A stretch of 62,000 nucleotides of DNA from NCBI RefSeq assembly GCF_026151205.1, contig NC_087076.1, positions 17,533,419 through 17,595,418 of the forward strand, in the 5' to 3' direction. The notes under the pieces are model-generated. The model saw nothing but the letters and a program-made list of their open reading frames with translations, had not been told where the DNA came from and did not search any database. This DNA is from Bolinopsis microptera. Lineage: Eukaryota > Ctenophora > Tentaculata > Lobata > Bolinopsidae. This document shows positions 27,203 through 38,448 of this stretch, one piece after another. The first letter of the stretch is position 1. Each line of letters opens with the position of its first letter. A program made the position numbers and the translations under genes.

Positions 27203-27322
27203 GTGTCAGGTCTGTGTCAGGTCTGTGTCAGGTCTGTGTCAGGTCTGTGTCAGGTCTGTGTCAGGTCTGTGGCAGGTCTGTGGCAGGTCTGTGGCAGGTC
27301 TGTGGCAGGTCTGTGGCAGGTG
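27203..27322. repeat. 11-bp minisatellite (gtcaggtctgt)n, about 11 units
   Basis: The first half of the array has gtgtcaggtct units and the second half gtggcaggtct units, with a single switch point near 27265, so one substitution was amplified in the right half only. Confidence 0.96.
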
Positions 27323-28260
27323 TAGTATTAACCGATATGTAGTACTAGTTGAAACGGACGGTTTTACAATCGTTCGAAATATATTCGTCAGGAGAGAGCA
27401 ACTCGCTTGCAAAGCTTGGTAATCAGCGATTCATCATTCATCTTGAATTATAATCAGTTTGTTTGATAAATACACATTACACCTCTATAAATCATAGCCA
27501 CAGAGCCAACTCTCGAAAGTGTAACCATTTATCATCTATCTCTAAACAAAACATTACTCGCAAACAAAGGGAACACACATCGAAATGAATTGCTCAGAAA
27601 ATATCTTTTAGAATGTATCACGTACGTGTGGAAGAAAGAACATTCAAGTCAAAAGAATTATACACTGGATGGTAAACTTTGGATCGCTGTCAAAATCGTG
27701 AGCCAGAAGCAATAAAAGAAGAAATCAGTTTCTCAAGTCCTTTCAATATTTACGAAAGAAGTCGGATAAGGAGTTTGAGTAATAATCAGACTTCCCTTTT
27801 TGAGATTCATGATTTTCGTATTTTAAAGAGTTACAACTTCGTCACACATAAATGTTAATTAGATTCTAATAACTTATATATTAACGAAGAAGATTGTGGA
27901 TAGGAAGCAATAATATGAAGCAATAATATCTAATTACGTGACATCGACAAAACTGAGAATTTATATAATCAACTGTAATAATTTCTCAAAAATTTGATAA
28001 TCCAAAGATACAATTAGAAACGACCAAACAAGTACAATACAAGGCTGTCAAGGGCCAAACAAGGACTAAACAAGCACTCAAAATGCTGCTGTGACCTGAA
28101 CAATGCTTTACACATCAAGCTCCGCGGAGACTTAATCGTTCTAGAACGTTCTGTTGTCTTTGACGTAGAGACTAGTTGAAAAAAGGAGAAAACAGTGTTA
28201 ACAGCCTCGCCATTAATTAATAATTAACACAACTCGTTCCTTGTAGTAATCTATCTAGTC

Positions 28261-28408
28261 GGTACACGTACTATAGTTCGACAAGTACCCTAGTTCGGCA
28301 CGTACTGTAATTCGACAAACACTAAAGTTCGACTCTGTCGAACTAGAGTACGCTACCTGGACTCTAGTTAAGGTAGCGTACTAGAGTACTGCCGAACTAG
28401 AGTACGTG
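28261..28408. repeat. Cluster of direct and inverted copies of a 17-18-bp motif; hairpin-forming
   Basis: The motif cacgtactNtagttcgRc occurs about four times in plus orientation (28264-28348) and at least twice inverted (28340-28408). Perfect hairpins include agttcgac/gtcgaact with a 3-nt loop (about 28326-28344) and gtacgctacc/ggtagcgtac with a 14-nt loop (about 28349-28382). Flanks are unremarkable AT-rich DNA. Confidence 0.85.
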
Positions 28409-28410
28409 AA

Positions 28411-31400
28411 TCTATTTAGCATGTACCCGGAGTCGACTTGGGAATACAACGGGAATTCTTCAGTCATTGCATCACGAAAGCCCCAATAAAACTTGTGAAT
28501 AGGAGTATATTGCTGTTTGAGGCGTGTCCATGGTGTGCCGGGGCCAATAACCCACACCTACTTGTAAAGGACACGTACTGTTGTTAATTAGCAAACCAGC
28601 AAACTGTTGAAATTTGCAACACTGGCAGCTCCTCTCTGATATACCCATTAACAAAGAGATTGTTCCAGAGCTTTTACATTTATCTCTCTTGAATTCTAAA
28701 TATTTCGTGATAACGTTATTAATAAAAAGTGATCCGGTGAAGAAATAACACGCCGATTTAAATTCAGAGCAGAAGAATAATGTGAGATGCAAGTAATTGT
28801 TAGAACCTGAGTGCTGCACAAATTGATAGATTTTCCATCATAAATGATATCAAATAAACGGAGCGGAGCCCAAAATCTGGACCTCTCTCTATCAACTTCA
28901 TAGACCCTTCCCGATCTCCTACGTCACCATCATGACGTAATGGATGACGTAAGCAAAGCACGGGTTTTCAACAACTATAAGGGCGGTGAGGGAGTGTTAG
29001 AGATAGTGATTGGTTAGAACCAGTAATCCTTGAGTGGGATTGGTCGAACGGCTGAGCTTTAACCTGTCAACGCTCCAGTCGAGAACAGGACTGTTAAGCA
29101 CAACAGTATGGCACGATGTACTCTGCATTAATGCTTGTCTGACACAAGGACAAATTAGAAAATATACTGATGACAAAGAGTCGTGGCTTTCGTTCTAACT
29201 TTCACATTAAGTTGAGCAGATGATAATTTTAAAAACTGAACGCAGTAAACATGAACTATGTGTTGAGTTAACGAGGAGTGCATAAGGCCTCCTCCTTGGT
29301 TCAGAACGACCGCAGGCTGCCAAGTTAGGATCTTGACATTTATAAAATTAAAATACCGTGACGTTGACGACGATTTCCGAATCCAAACGATGACTTTACA
29401 TTTTTTAAACCGTATAAATTAGCGCAGCGCCTGCCTGAAAACGATATGTCATCGACGGTAACATGTGCATGTATCTATTTAAACTGCTGACCAACGGCGG
29501 CCAATTAAACTAATTAATTACCACCAATTAACTTCACCACAGAGGAAAGCAGTGTATACAATATTTATTAGATATGTACACCCTGTAATTTATGCTATTC
29601 AACACCTCCCGCTAAGCATTCTCAAAATATTTTAACAATTAAACTTTTAAAAGGGTTTATCGCCCGCTTATAATAGTCATAATTTATTAACATTTAATTT
29701 AAATATCGCAATAAAAACTATCTTAAGACATTTAGAGCTTCATCCGCCCGAATAGATAAAATTAATTTCAAATTTATATAGTTTATTAAATATCAAATAC
29801 AATTTCTAAACAAGGGATAGTTAAAAATAGCGGTCAAGTCTAATCTATCCCTAATCTATCTCTAAATAAATGTCAAAACTTCACTGCATATATGTTATCA
29901 TGAAGTTTAAAGAAGTAAATTATACGCAACTGATACGTACAGTCTCAAACTAGAAAGTTTTCACAAATCAGACCACAAATTATAATGTGCCGAAAAATGA
30001 ATGAATGTGCTCCGATTAAAAATGGGGAGAATTATCTCGCCATTCTTTTCAAGTTTGGAACGAATAGCGTAGCTCAAAAATGTTAGGGATATATAGCGAA
30101 AGAGTCTCGCGATCTCTACGTTTTTTCAACAATCTCGCGAACTCAGCGATTGACGTCAATCCTCAATTTGGCATAGAGGAGGTATCCGTGACTATGATTC
30201 GCACACAGGAGTGAGAACAATGAGATTACTCATCACAGAAGCAAGTCAACCTTCGAATATCAGAGTGAACAAAGTAGATAAAACACGGTGAGTATAATGT
30301 AAGCAGTAATTAGGTAATTGATTAATTGGTTAATTGGGTACATAGTGGAGGTTTAGAAGAGGTGGTTAGTGTGTTAGAAACAAGCTAATTGCTGTGATAT
30401 CAATATTTCACGTGCGGGTACCGAATGATATCTTGATATCTTAATGCTTCCTTTCTCTGGCTTCTAAACGTACAACAAATATGGTGGTCCAGTTGAGAGA
30501 TGGTCCTTATAACTATCAAAGGCACATATCAGCAAACTAAATATAGAAACTAATAGAAGAACTGACCAGCGAGAATAGAATACACTTTGATCGGACATGA
30601 TTATCCTAGCTGAGCCACGAGTAGCAACATGGGTGGTCTGATAATCGCACAAGGTGCAACGAGAGGACTCTAAATTTCCAGATTAGAGCTCCTTAGCTTG
30701 TTGTCATGGTTACCAGCTCCTATTGAAGCGTACTCTTGTACACGTTGCCCACACCATTTTGATTTACGCTTGGATATATTCGTGAAATCGCAGAAAATAA
30801 ATTCAAACAAATACAAGAATCGGCCACAGTATCAGGTGTAAGTAAAGCAGGTAAAATACTTAATATATTATGTGGTAACGAATATATTATGCGTTATATA
30901 ATTATAAGATTTTCTACAAAGGTCGTCCACAAATTTTGTAAATGTATCTATAGAATATAGCTATAGAGTATATCTATAGCTGCTACAGGTGGTGCTATTA
31001 TCGTGATGACAATCCAATCACCAGGATTAACAGCATGTCTTTCTCTCCTATACCAGATCAAATCTATGATTAAAAACGATATTCCGAACAGCGGCCAACA
31101 TGACAATCTCCTGTGTTGTCGTGGTTATTATCAAGCAAGAGCGATCCGGGTGGCAATACTGAGTACTCTGGATCTATCAGGCCTAATTCTGCTGGAGACG
31201 AACAAATTGCGTCGAGAGATTAAATTCCGACACAGTTTCCAGCAGCATGGGACTATAAGACTGACATGTGATCTGTGTGTGTGGACATTGAATGGAGGTG
31301 TAGATGTTTTTTAAGTGAGCATCTTCTAAACGATAACCAGTAGTTACTAGCAGGACGAAGGATTTGACGGCTGTTTGCAGAAACATGCCTGAGTCTGACC

Positions 31401-32600
31401 CTCCAGTGACGGTTACTGACTGTTACTGATCGTCATCTCCCGGTTTACTACACCTAGTTACGGTTGATAGTTTACGATGAAGGAACAACAGGGTCAACTC
31501 AAGTTTCAAACGAGACTGCGACTGATCGGTGCATTATGAACAGTCTACAGGGCACCCTCTTCCACAGGACGACCTCCTCCACAGGGCGACCCCCTCCTAA
31601 TTCATCAGAATAATGTTCCCGGTCCTCCAATAGATATGAAGAGAAAAACTGGCGATAGATCTAACAAATGGTAATTCCATTAAACTAGTTAAAGTTCTAG
31701 CTTTCATAGACACTTTAGTATATTGTATTTACCGATGCTGCTGAGCACAGAAACCGGAGAATTCAATCGTTAAAATATAATCACAGAACAGATTTCGAGT
31801 AATAAATGCAAAATATTGCCTTCTATTCGGGAAATCCGCGTACGAACGTGTTTTTTACTCTCTCCTAAAATTAACAGCAGAGAAAATTCTATAATTAGGG
31901 GATATAACAGACAGAATAAGGAAAAGTTCTAAAATTAGACAACACCCTCGGAGAGAACAATCAGCACATCAACAGTTTGCTGTGATCCGAGAAAAGTGTG
32001 TGCTAGAAACAAGGAATAACAAGTGCAGCTCTGATAGACCTACATGTGCTAATGCTTCAATGTGTATCCTACAAAGGCCTGCATCAAATTATTCAGCAGA
32101 CACGGTCAAGATAGAGTAGATATATTGAGTTTGAAGCTTTCGTCAGATGAGCTGCGGGCTCTTACTTCTCCCACTGCATTAAACGTGAAACTATGAGACA
32201 TGCTCAAGTTGCGTCGTCTGGCACATGATGATAAATTTCCATAGATGTACATATGATTGAAGCCTGGCATGAGTTAGCACTTAGCAGTGTCAAATCTTTA
32301 ATTTGTCCCTAAATCTGGTCTCACTTTGATGACAAATATTGCCGCTCTGTCAAATTAAAAACGAGCGAGTCTCAAACATGTGACACTTGGCTGACAAGTC
32401 GTGCTGACTGCTGGTGGGGTACGCATATTCTTATTCGTTCCACCATTAGGTCAGTGTTAGTAATGAGATATTCAGATATGTGCTCTCATACACAGGGGGA
32501 GGGTTGACCGTTATTTTGCTCTCTTCAGACGTCGTTTGTGACAAGGTGTCTCATATAACAGCTCTCTTTGACGCTTTGAAACTGACCTGACGTATTTAGG
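28411..32600. other. Gene-poor stretch
   Basis: Only short unrecognised frames. It contains the second copy of the dispersed repeat (29775-29905) and a short quasi-palindrome of tatctatag/ctatag motifs near 30945-30982. Confidence 0.5.
29775..29905. repeat. Dispersed repeat, copy 2 of 2 in the window
   Basis: Matches 8318-8450 (tctaaacaagggatag, caagtctaatct, tgtcaaaact) in the same orientation. Class unknown. Confidence 0.65.
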
Positions 32601-32601
32601 A

Positions 32602-32654
32602 CTCTGTGGTTCTTGCGATCTTTAAAAAGGGACCGCCTCTCGGAAACCACAGAG
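32602..32654. repeat. Inverted repeat, 10-bp perfect stem
   Basis: ctctgtggtt (32602-32611) pairs with aaccacagag (32645-32654) around a 33-nt loop. It lies about 440 bp upstream of the RING gene start; no function can be read from it. Confidence 0.6.
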
Positions 32655-33095
32655 ACGAATGGTGTTGTCATCGTGCTCATCAGCTAAGTTGTGCCGTAAA
32701 ATAGCCTGAACTGCTCGGACGATTCCTTTGTATGCAAACGTTGCCTCTCTGATGAAAGTCGAAACAAAGAATACTAAGAAAGCGTGCAGCATTCTGTAAC
32801 TATATATTCAAAACGATATTGTTCAGTAATTTAGCTGTGTTAAAAATCATCAATTAGTCTAACATTAACTGTTCCAAGCACAACACGTTTCATCACATGT
32901 ACATCTAATCATGCTAAAGTGAAGCTTTGACTGGCATTCGATTAATTTCATTCGGCCCAACATTACGCAGCCAATTTAACTGTCAATACATACATTCTGA
33001 ATACCGCTAAATCATTAACTTCAATACGTTGTTATAAATTGTTTTAATCCCTGATTCGAATAAATCTTCAAGTTGTGAATTTTTCATAACATCGC

Positions 33096-33869
33096 ATGGA
33101 AGAAAGCATTGAAGAAGAATTCCTCTGTATCATATGCTACGAATTGCCAATACCGTATGAGAACAACGGTAGAATAACTGCTTGCTGTGGACAAATTCTG
33201 TGTCGTGCTTGTTTTAATCGAGTGATCTCCAGCCCAAGGCCCAGGAATACTTGTCCGTATTGCAGAACACCTCTTCGAAGCCACGATAACAAATTCGTGG
33301 AACGTATCCTACATAAACTTCACGACGAGAAGTACGGTACTGGGGAGGATGGTGAGAGACCACGGAGACACAGTGCCCCAGCTAATAGTGGACAAAGAGG
33401 GGGCATGATGAGGAGACCACCTCAACGATACCCCTCTCTAGGGAGCACGGGAAAGTTTTACTGCGGTGGTAAACTGGGGCCAAGTCACATGACCACACGT
33501 CACTGCTGCCAGGATGAGTGTGGGGTCAGGTGTGGACCAAGCCAGGGTTGCAACTGTGCTAAATGTATGATCAAGGACAAGAGAGCGAGGTGTTTACGTT
33601 GGGACACCCTGGTTAACAGGGACGGGAGAACTGCAAAACAGGGACACAGAGGAGGGTTTTATTGTGGGGGACCTACGAGTGTGTCTCCTCTAAACAAACA
33701 ACACTACAAGATCTTAGTGGGAATTGAAGACCCTGATGAAGCTCGAGAGGTCGCTCGTGCTATAGAGCTGAGCTTGCAAATCAGCAGCAAGAGTGTCTTA
33801 AAGTGCCGTGAAGATGCCCCTTGTGCGGCGTGCTCATGCTTGTCAAATCATTGTGATGATTACCTGTAG
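33096..33869 (+). CDS. Intronless RING-type protein with Cys-rich middle and UIM-like C-terminus; probable E3 ubiquitin ligase
   Basis: 257 residues from an ATG preceded by AT-rich leader to a TAG. Residues 11-56 form a RING-type zinc-binding module with eight cysteines at 11, 14, 30, 31, 36, 39, 53 and 56 (CIIC, CCGQILCRAC, CPYC); the usual histidine is replaced, giving an all-cysteine variant reminiscent of C4C4 RINGs. A basic linker follows, then a Cys-rich segment at about 118-158 with HCC, CGVRCGPSQGCNCAKC and, at about 185-195, a repeat of the FYCGG sequence. Residues about 211-226 (EDPDEAREVARAIELS) match the UIM pattern: acidic patch, hydrophobic, Ala, then Ser four residues later. 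RING proteins recruit E2 enzymes and UIMs bind ubiquitin, so a ubiquitin ligase that reads ubiquitin is the natural inference. The last 20 residues are Cys-rich again. Single exon, so it could be a retrocopy or a naturally intronless gene. Confidence 0.85.
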   Translation: MEESIEEEFLCIICYELPIPYENNGRITACCGQILCRACFNRVISSPRPRNTCPYCRTPLRSHDNKFVERILHKLHDEKYGTGEDGERPRRHSAPANSGQRGGMMRRPPQRYPSLGSTGKFYCGGKLGPSHMTTRHCCQDECGVRCGPSQGCNCAKCMIKDKRARCLRWDTLVNRDGRTAKQGHRGGFYCGGPTSVSPLNKQHYKILVGIEDPDEAREVARAIELSLQISSKSVLKCREDAPCAACSCLSNHCDDYL

Positions 33870-36800
33870 TCAATCTACTGTTATAATGAAGACTGCTTCA
33901 TTGGATTGTTATTACGTAGTTAGCTGTCAGAGAAGCTAATTTTTGTCCACTTCAAGGAATGTTATGATTATTACACAAATTGACTAGCTGTCGAGCTGAT
34001 TGCTGCTGACAGATCTATTTATAGATTATTGATGGTCGTACTTATGGCTACTCTACATAACTGTCTTATATATTATAATCGTTATTATATTAAATAATCG
34101 CATTATTTTTTGCTTTTATATTGACGAAACAAATGACACACAAACTGTGCAACAACTAAAATTTCACTACATTTGCTAACCCAATCTCATGCTACATTTT
34201 GTGCTGCTGCTGACGATATGGTGAGATATATAAAACTCAGATATAATAACCTCAAACCTGTTTCTGAACATATCAGGTACAATCAAGATATTGATCCAAT
34301 CAGCCAAGCTAAGACAATTCATTTGGTAACCTGCAAGCCTGATCTCGGTGGCAATTAATCAACCAGGTTATGAAATTTACAGGATCTTGCAATCTTGTTA
34401 TTGTTATGGTGTGCACCAGTGACAAGTATTGAATTGATGATAAAGCTTCTAAACCCTGTGTAAAAATTAAACAAGACGGAGTCAATAACATTGTCAGACG
34501 ATGGTATGCTTGCTGATATGAAGCAGGATAATGTCTTGTGATTTATTAACAACCCACGAAGATAAAGGCTTAAGGCTGGTCTCTTGATTTCGAGCCTCCT
34601 CTTAAACGAACAAAATTTTTCGCCTGACCATTATAGTTAGATATTGTTGTTCACAGATTCGTTATAGGACGTTGTTGAAACAAAACAAAAACAAGCTCTT
34701 TCCAGTAAAAGAGACAGTTGACGATTCAATGCGTCGATGATTCAATGCGTAACTAGTAACCACACCATATTCATGATCACACATTACGTGTTATTTACAA
34801 TTACTGTTCGAAAACATTAGAACTGACCAATCTGAATATGGTTGTTATTTTTATATCCGTTATACGATCAACTGGAGTATTGAAATCCTGGGGAAGGAAT
34901 TTTCTCAATGACGATTAACGTTAAAGGAGTTATACCAACAAATTAAACGACGGCTAGCCTTTCTCGGAACATTTTTCAGACTGATTTTTGAAGTTATTTT
35001 GAATACTAACTCAATCAAATATGCGAAAAACGAGAAAAGATAACATAAATTCGAACAATCGAAAATGTTAGATAACAATCATAATTCTTTTAATGGCATA
35101 ATTGTGATACAAATATAGGTATCCGAAAGCAGTCACAAAAATCGTATTTGTCCTGTATTATGACGCAAACAACGCTGAGAAATTTCTAGACAACTCATAG
35201 TAAGCAGTTCCGAAAGGGTTAGACCTAACAACTGTTTAATACTCCTTTGTTGCAAGTTGTTTACTGCTTATGAAGTGCATGATGCTCAGTGATATAGCAT
35301 TTCAAGCAGAATCATTTTAAAGCAATCATATCATTATTTTTCAGTTATTATTACATTATTTTAAAGTAATTATATCATTATTCGTTCTAATGTCAGTGCA
35401 AGTCTGTGGCTGTCCCGACAGAGCTGAGACTGTTGAAAGTTGAATAGTCTGTCAGCCGAGATTTATCCTCCTAAATAGCTCCTTCAGAAATATTTACGTT
35501 CATTATAAAATGTAGAATAATGGAATGTAAAAGACGAGTAGGCAAATTTGGTGCTAACTATATATGAAAAATTTGACAAACTTTTTACAAGCTTTTCGTG
35601 GATTTATGAAGGTGACCTACACTATTATGGGTCTCATGTGGAAATAAGTGTATTAAATATGGTCATAACACGCTAGCCCATTTAAAATAAAATGTAACAT
35701 TTAATTTATATAACATTAGAAAATGTACCTAAAATCACTACGATCAATCAGGACCACCTTTAAATGGACATGATACTCACAATTTTTCAGTAAATGTGGC
35801 CCAGAGAGAATCTTTTTTACTAGATACGTACTGGCTAGAATTTTAAAACATAACGGTCTGAATGACAGTAAACTGTTTTATTAGCCAGTATCCTAGTGCA
35901 GTCCTCACATGTAGACGAATACTTTGACTCTGCAACGATAAGCACGTGATAGCACGTGTCAGCGAAATATGACCTCTGAGGTGTAAGTTTATTGTCCCTC
36001 TAGCTCTACCAGTGCAGACGGCAGGTAGACTCTACCTGCCGTCTCTACCTGGCAGGGGGACAATGAACAGAAAAGGTTCGTCAAATGAACACATTATTCG
36101 ACAAAGTAGCGTTGGACTGTACATTTACAAATGGGCGAGATATTTGTCAAGAGTACGTGAGTAAAAGACGCATACGGCACTGTACCTGCTAGCGGCTTAT
36201 GAGCATTACACAAATTAAGTAGATTTGTTGACTTGGAGCACAGGTCAAGGTTTGCATTGGTATTGCTCCCACATAACACCTAATCTAGGTATTACAATTG
36301 CTCGGAAAATTTAATCTTTCCAATCATGAATGTCATATTGTCATCTGGGCAACATTCCGCCATGTGGTAGCCGAATAGCTGGCCACGTGGCCTTTGTTTC
36401 AGGTAATGAGCATCTGATTTTCATGTTTCAAGGCAGACAAATAGAATTTAGAGTCGCATAGTGTGTCAAAATTTCAAACAATTGGAGAGTTTATACGAAC
36501 ATGGCAGTCCGACCAAATTGAGTCATCTAAGGTAAATAGACAAGTAAACCATATGATTCTAATAATCAAAGATTATGGTTGATGGGCTAGACAGTGAAAC
36601 ACGTCTAATAATCAAGGATTAGTTATTGTGAAACAACGTCTGAGATAACCTTGAAACCTAAAACAAAAATATGTTTTTACCAAATGATCAGCGTATTATT
36701 CCTGATCATCCTTCACTAAGTTCACTTGCTCTGAACTGGACATCTCCACTGTTCACGTGAGTGTCGAAATGTAAGTGCACTACATTTATTTTGCAAATGG

Positions 36801-38448
36801 GTACCAACGTTTAGAAAAAAATCAATTGTTGAGTCTCCGGCTATCTTTAGATTGCCCTGGCCCAGCAGACTGGTTAACACTAAATTAGGGGGACATACAC
36901 CAAATCTTTTATGATTTGGCCGGGGATATGACTTCATATTCAGAAAATATTTTGTTTTGAACGTCTGACCCGCTTTCAGCTCATATCAATGATAATAATA
37001 AATTGAAGATAAATTACAATTCAGCAGCGTTAAATCAGTACATCCTAAAGTTAAACCTGAATAAAAGGAAAGGACTAGGAAACTAATGCTTGAAAAATAT
37101 CGGTAGTACTTATGCAAGAATATGATGGGGGTGAGACTCTAGAGCAGATACACTACAGAGTACAGAGAAGCTACGCTTAAAAGATCGGACATTAAGTTTT
37201 AGTCTGTGACCATGACATGATGTGAATACAATAATTACCGAATGCTGAAAATCAACTGCGATCGTATCGTTTAGAAACGAACAATATCACAACAGGATGA
37301 ACAGTCCTCGAATAAATCGTATTTTTCTAAAAATTATTGAAAAGAAGCGGGGCTGGAGCTGTCCAAACAGAACGCATCAATGTAAATGCGACTAGTAAAG
37401 CATACATCTCGATCGACTAGCTCAGCTCGCACGTGCATCATACGAGCCGCGCAATGTGAATATTGCTTTCAAGCGCTCGATTCTAAAATGATTTCTTTGC
37501 CATCGCTTAATATATATAATCACCATCGTATAGTAAGTGCGCGCGAATTACAAACGATTTACTTTAATGATTTACCTGACCACTGACTATCATTGTGTAA
37601 GCCCGTGATTCCACTGTATCTTCAATTGGTGCGTTTTAAACACTAAGCCTGGCCCCAGGTTATTAATTTCTCTAACATTTAAAAGCAAGCCATATACCGT
37701 CAAGCTGGGTAATTTTTAATTAGCGCGGTTATTTAAAACTTAAAATTTGCTTTACCAACTAACCTATAAAAAGGCTGCATGATTGATTATTCAGCTTTGC
37801 TTACTAAGCTAGTTTATTAATTGTTATGTAATATGTATGACTCGTTTCTTTTTTTCTTTGATAGTAGACAAAATAAAACAAATCAAAATACAAGGAATAC
37901 AAGGAATACAGGGAATACAAAAATATTAATTCAAAATCTTAAGCTACAATAGTAACTGTTAAGATAATAACAATATCATAAGATTTGAATTTATTACATA
38001 AATATAAGTTAAACTAAAGTGAAAAATAAAAATTTTGACAAAAAAATATTTTGTTTACAGTCGCCTTGTTAATGCTGTAATACTTAAGCATGTAATGTGT
38101 AATGCGCGCAATCAAAAAATAGTGCACCGTATATTTAATTTGAAACTTACAAATTTTTTATATAACCCGTAATTGATAAACTATAAAGGTAAAACTTCGT
38201 TAAGTACGTTTTATGCTATTTAGTAAATAATTCATCACAATCTATGCTTGCTCTGAAAGTTAAATTCAGCTGGAATCAAAATGGTTAATAACAAATATGA
38301 AATATTGCAGCATTTATACGCCGCGCACTGGGAGAAACGAGCGCTTTATTTCTTCGCAGCAGACGCACTGAAAATCCAATATGGCCGTTTTCTGGACCTC
38401 TTTAAGGGTTTGTTGTTTTGATCGTTGTTTTGACAATCTTTTCATGTT
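33870..38448. other. Intergenic stretch between the RING gene and cyclin T
   Basis: No credible gene. It holds the 12-bp hairpin at 36016-36044 and a short (acaaggaat)n repeat at about 37890-37920. Confidence 0.5.
36016..36044. repeat. Perfect 12-bp inverted repeat with 5-nt loop
   Basis: agacggcaggta pairs exactly with tacctgccgtct around gactc. Diverged partial copies of both arms lie just outside (ctctaccagtgc on the left, ctacctggcaggg on the right). The stem is GC-rich in an AT-rich setting. No adjacent gene end is visible. Confidence 0.8.

Noticed and set aside
25521-27322. CRISPR array
   Set aside because: The arrays are contiguous tandem units without unique spacers, in a eukaryotic genome.
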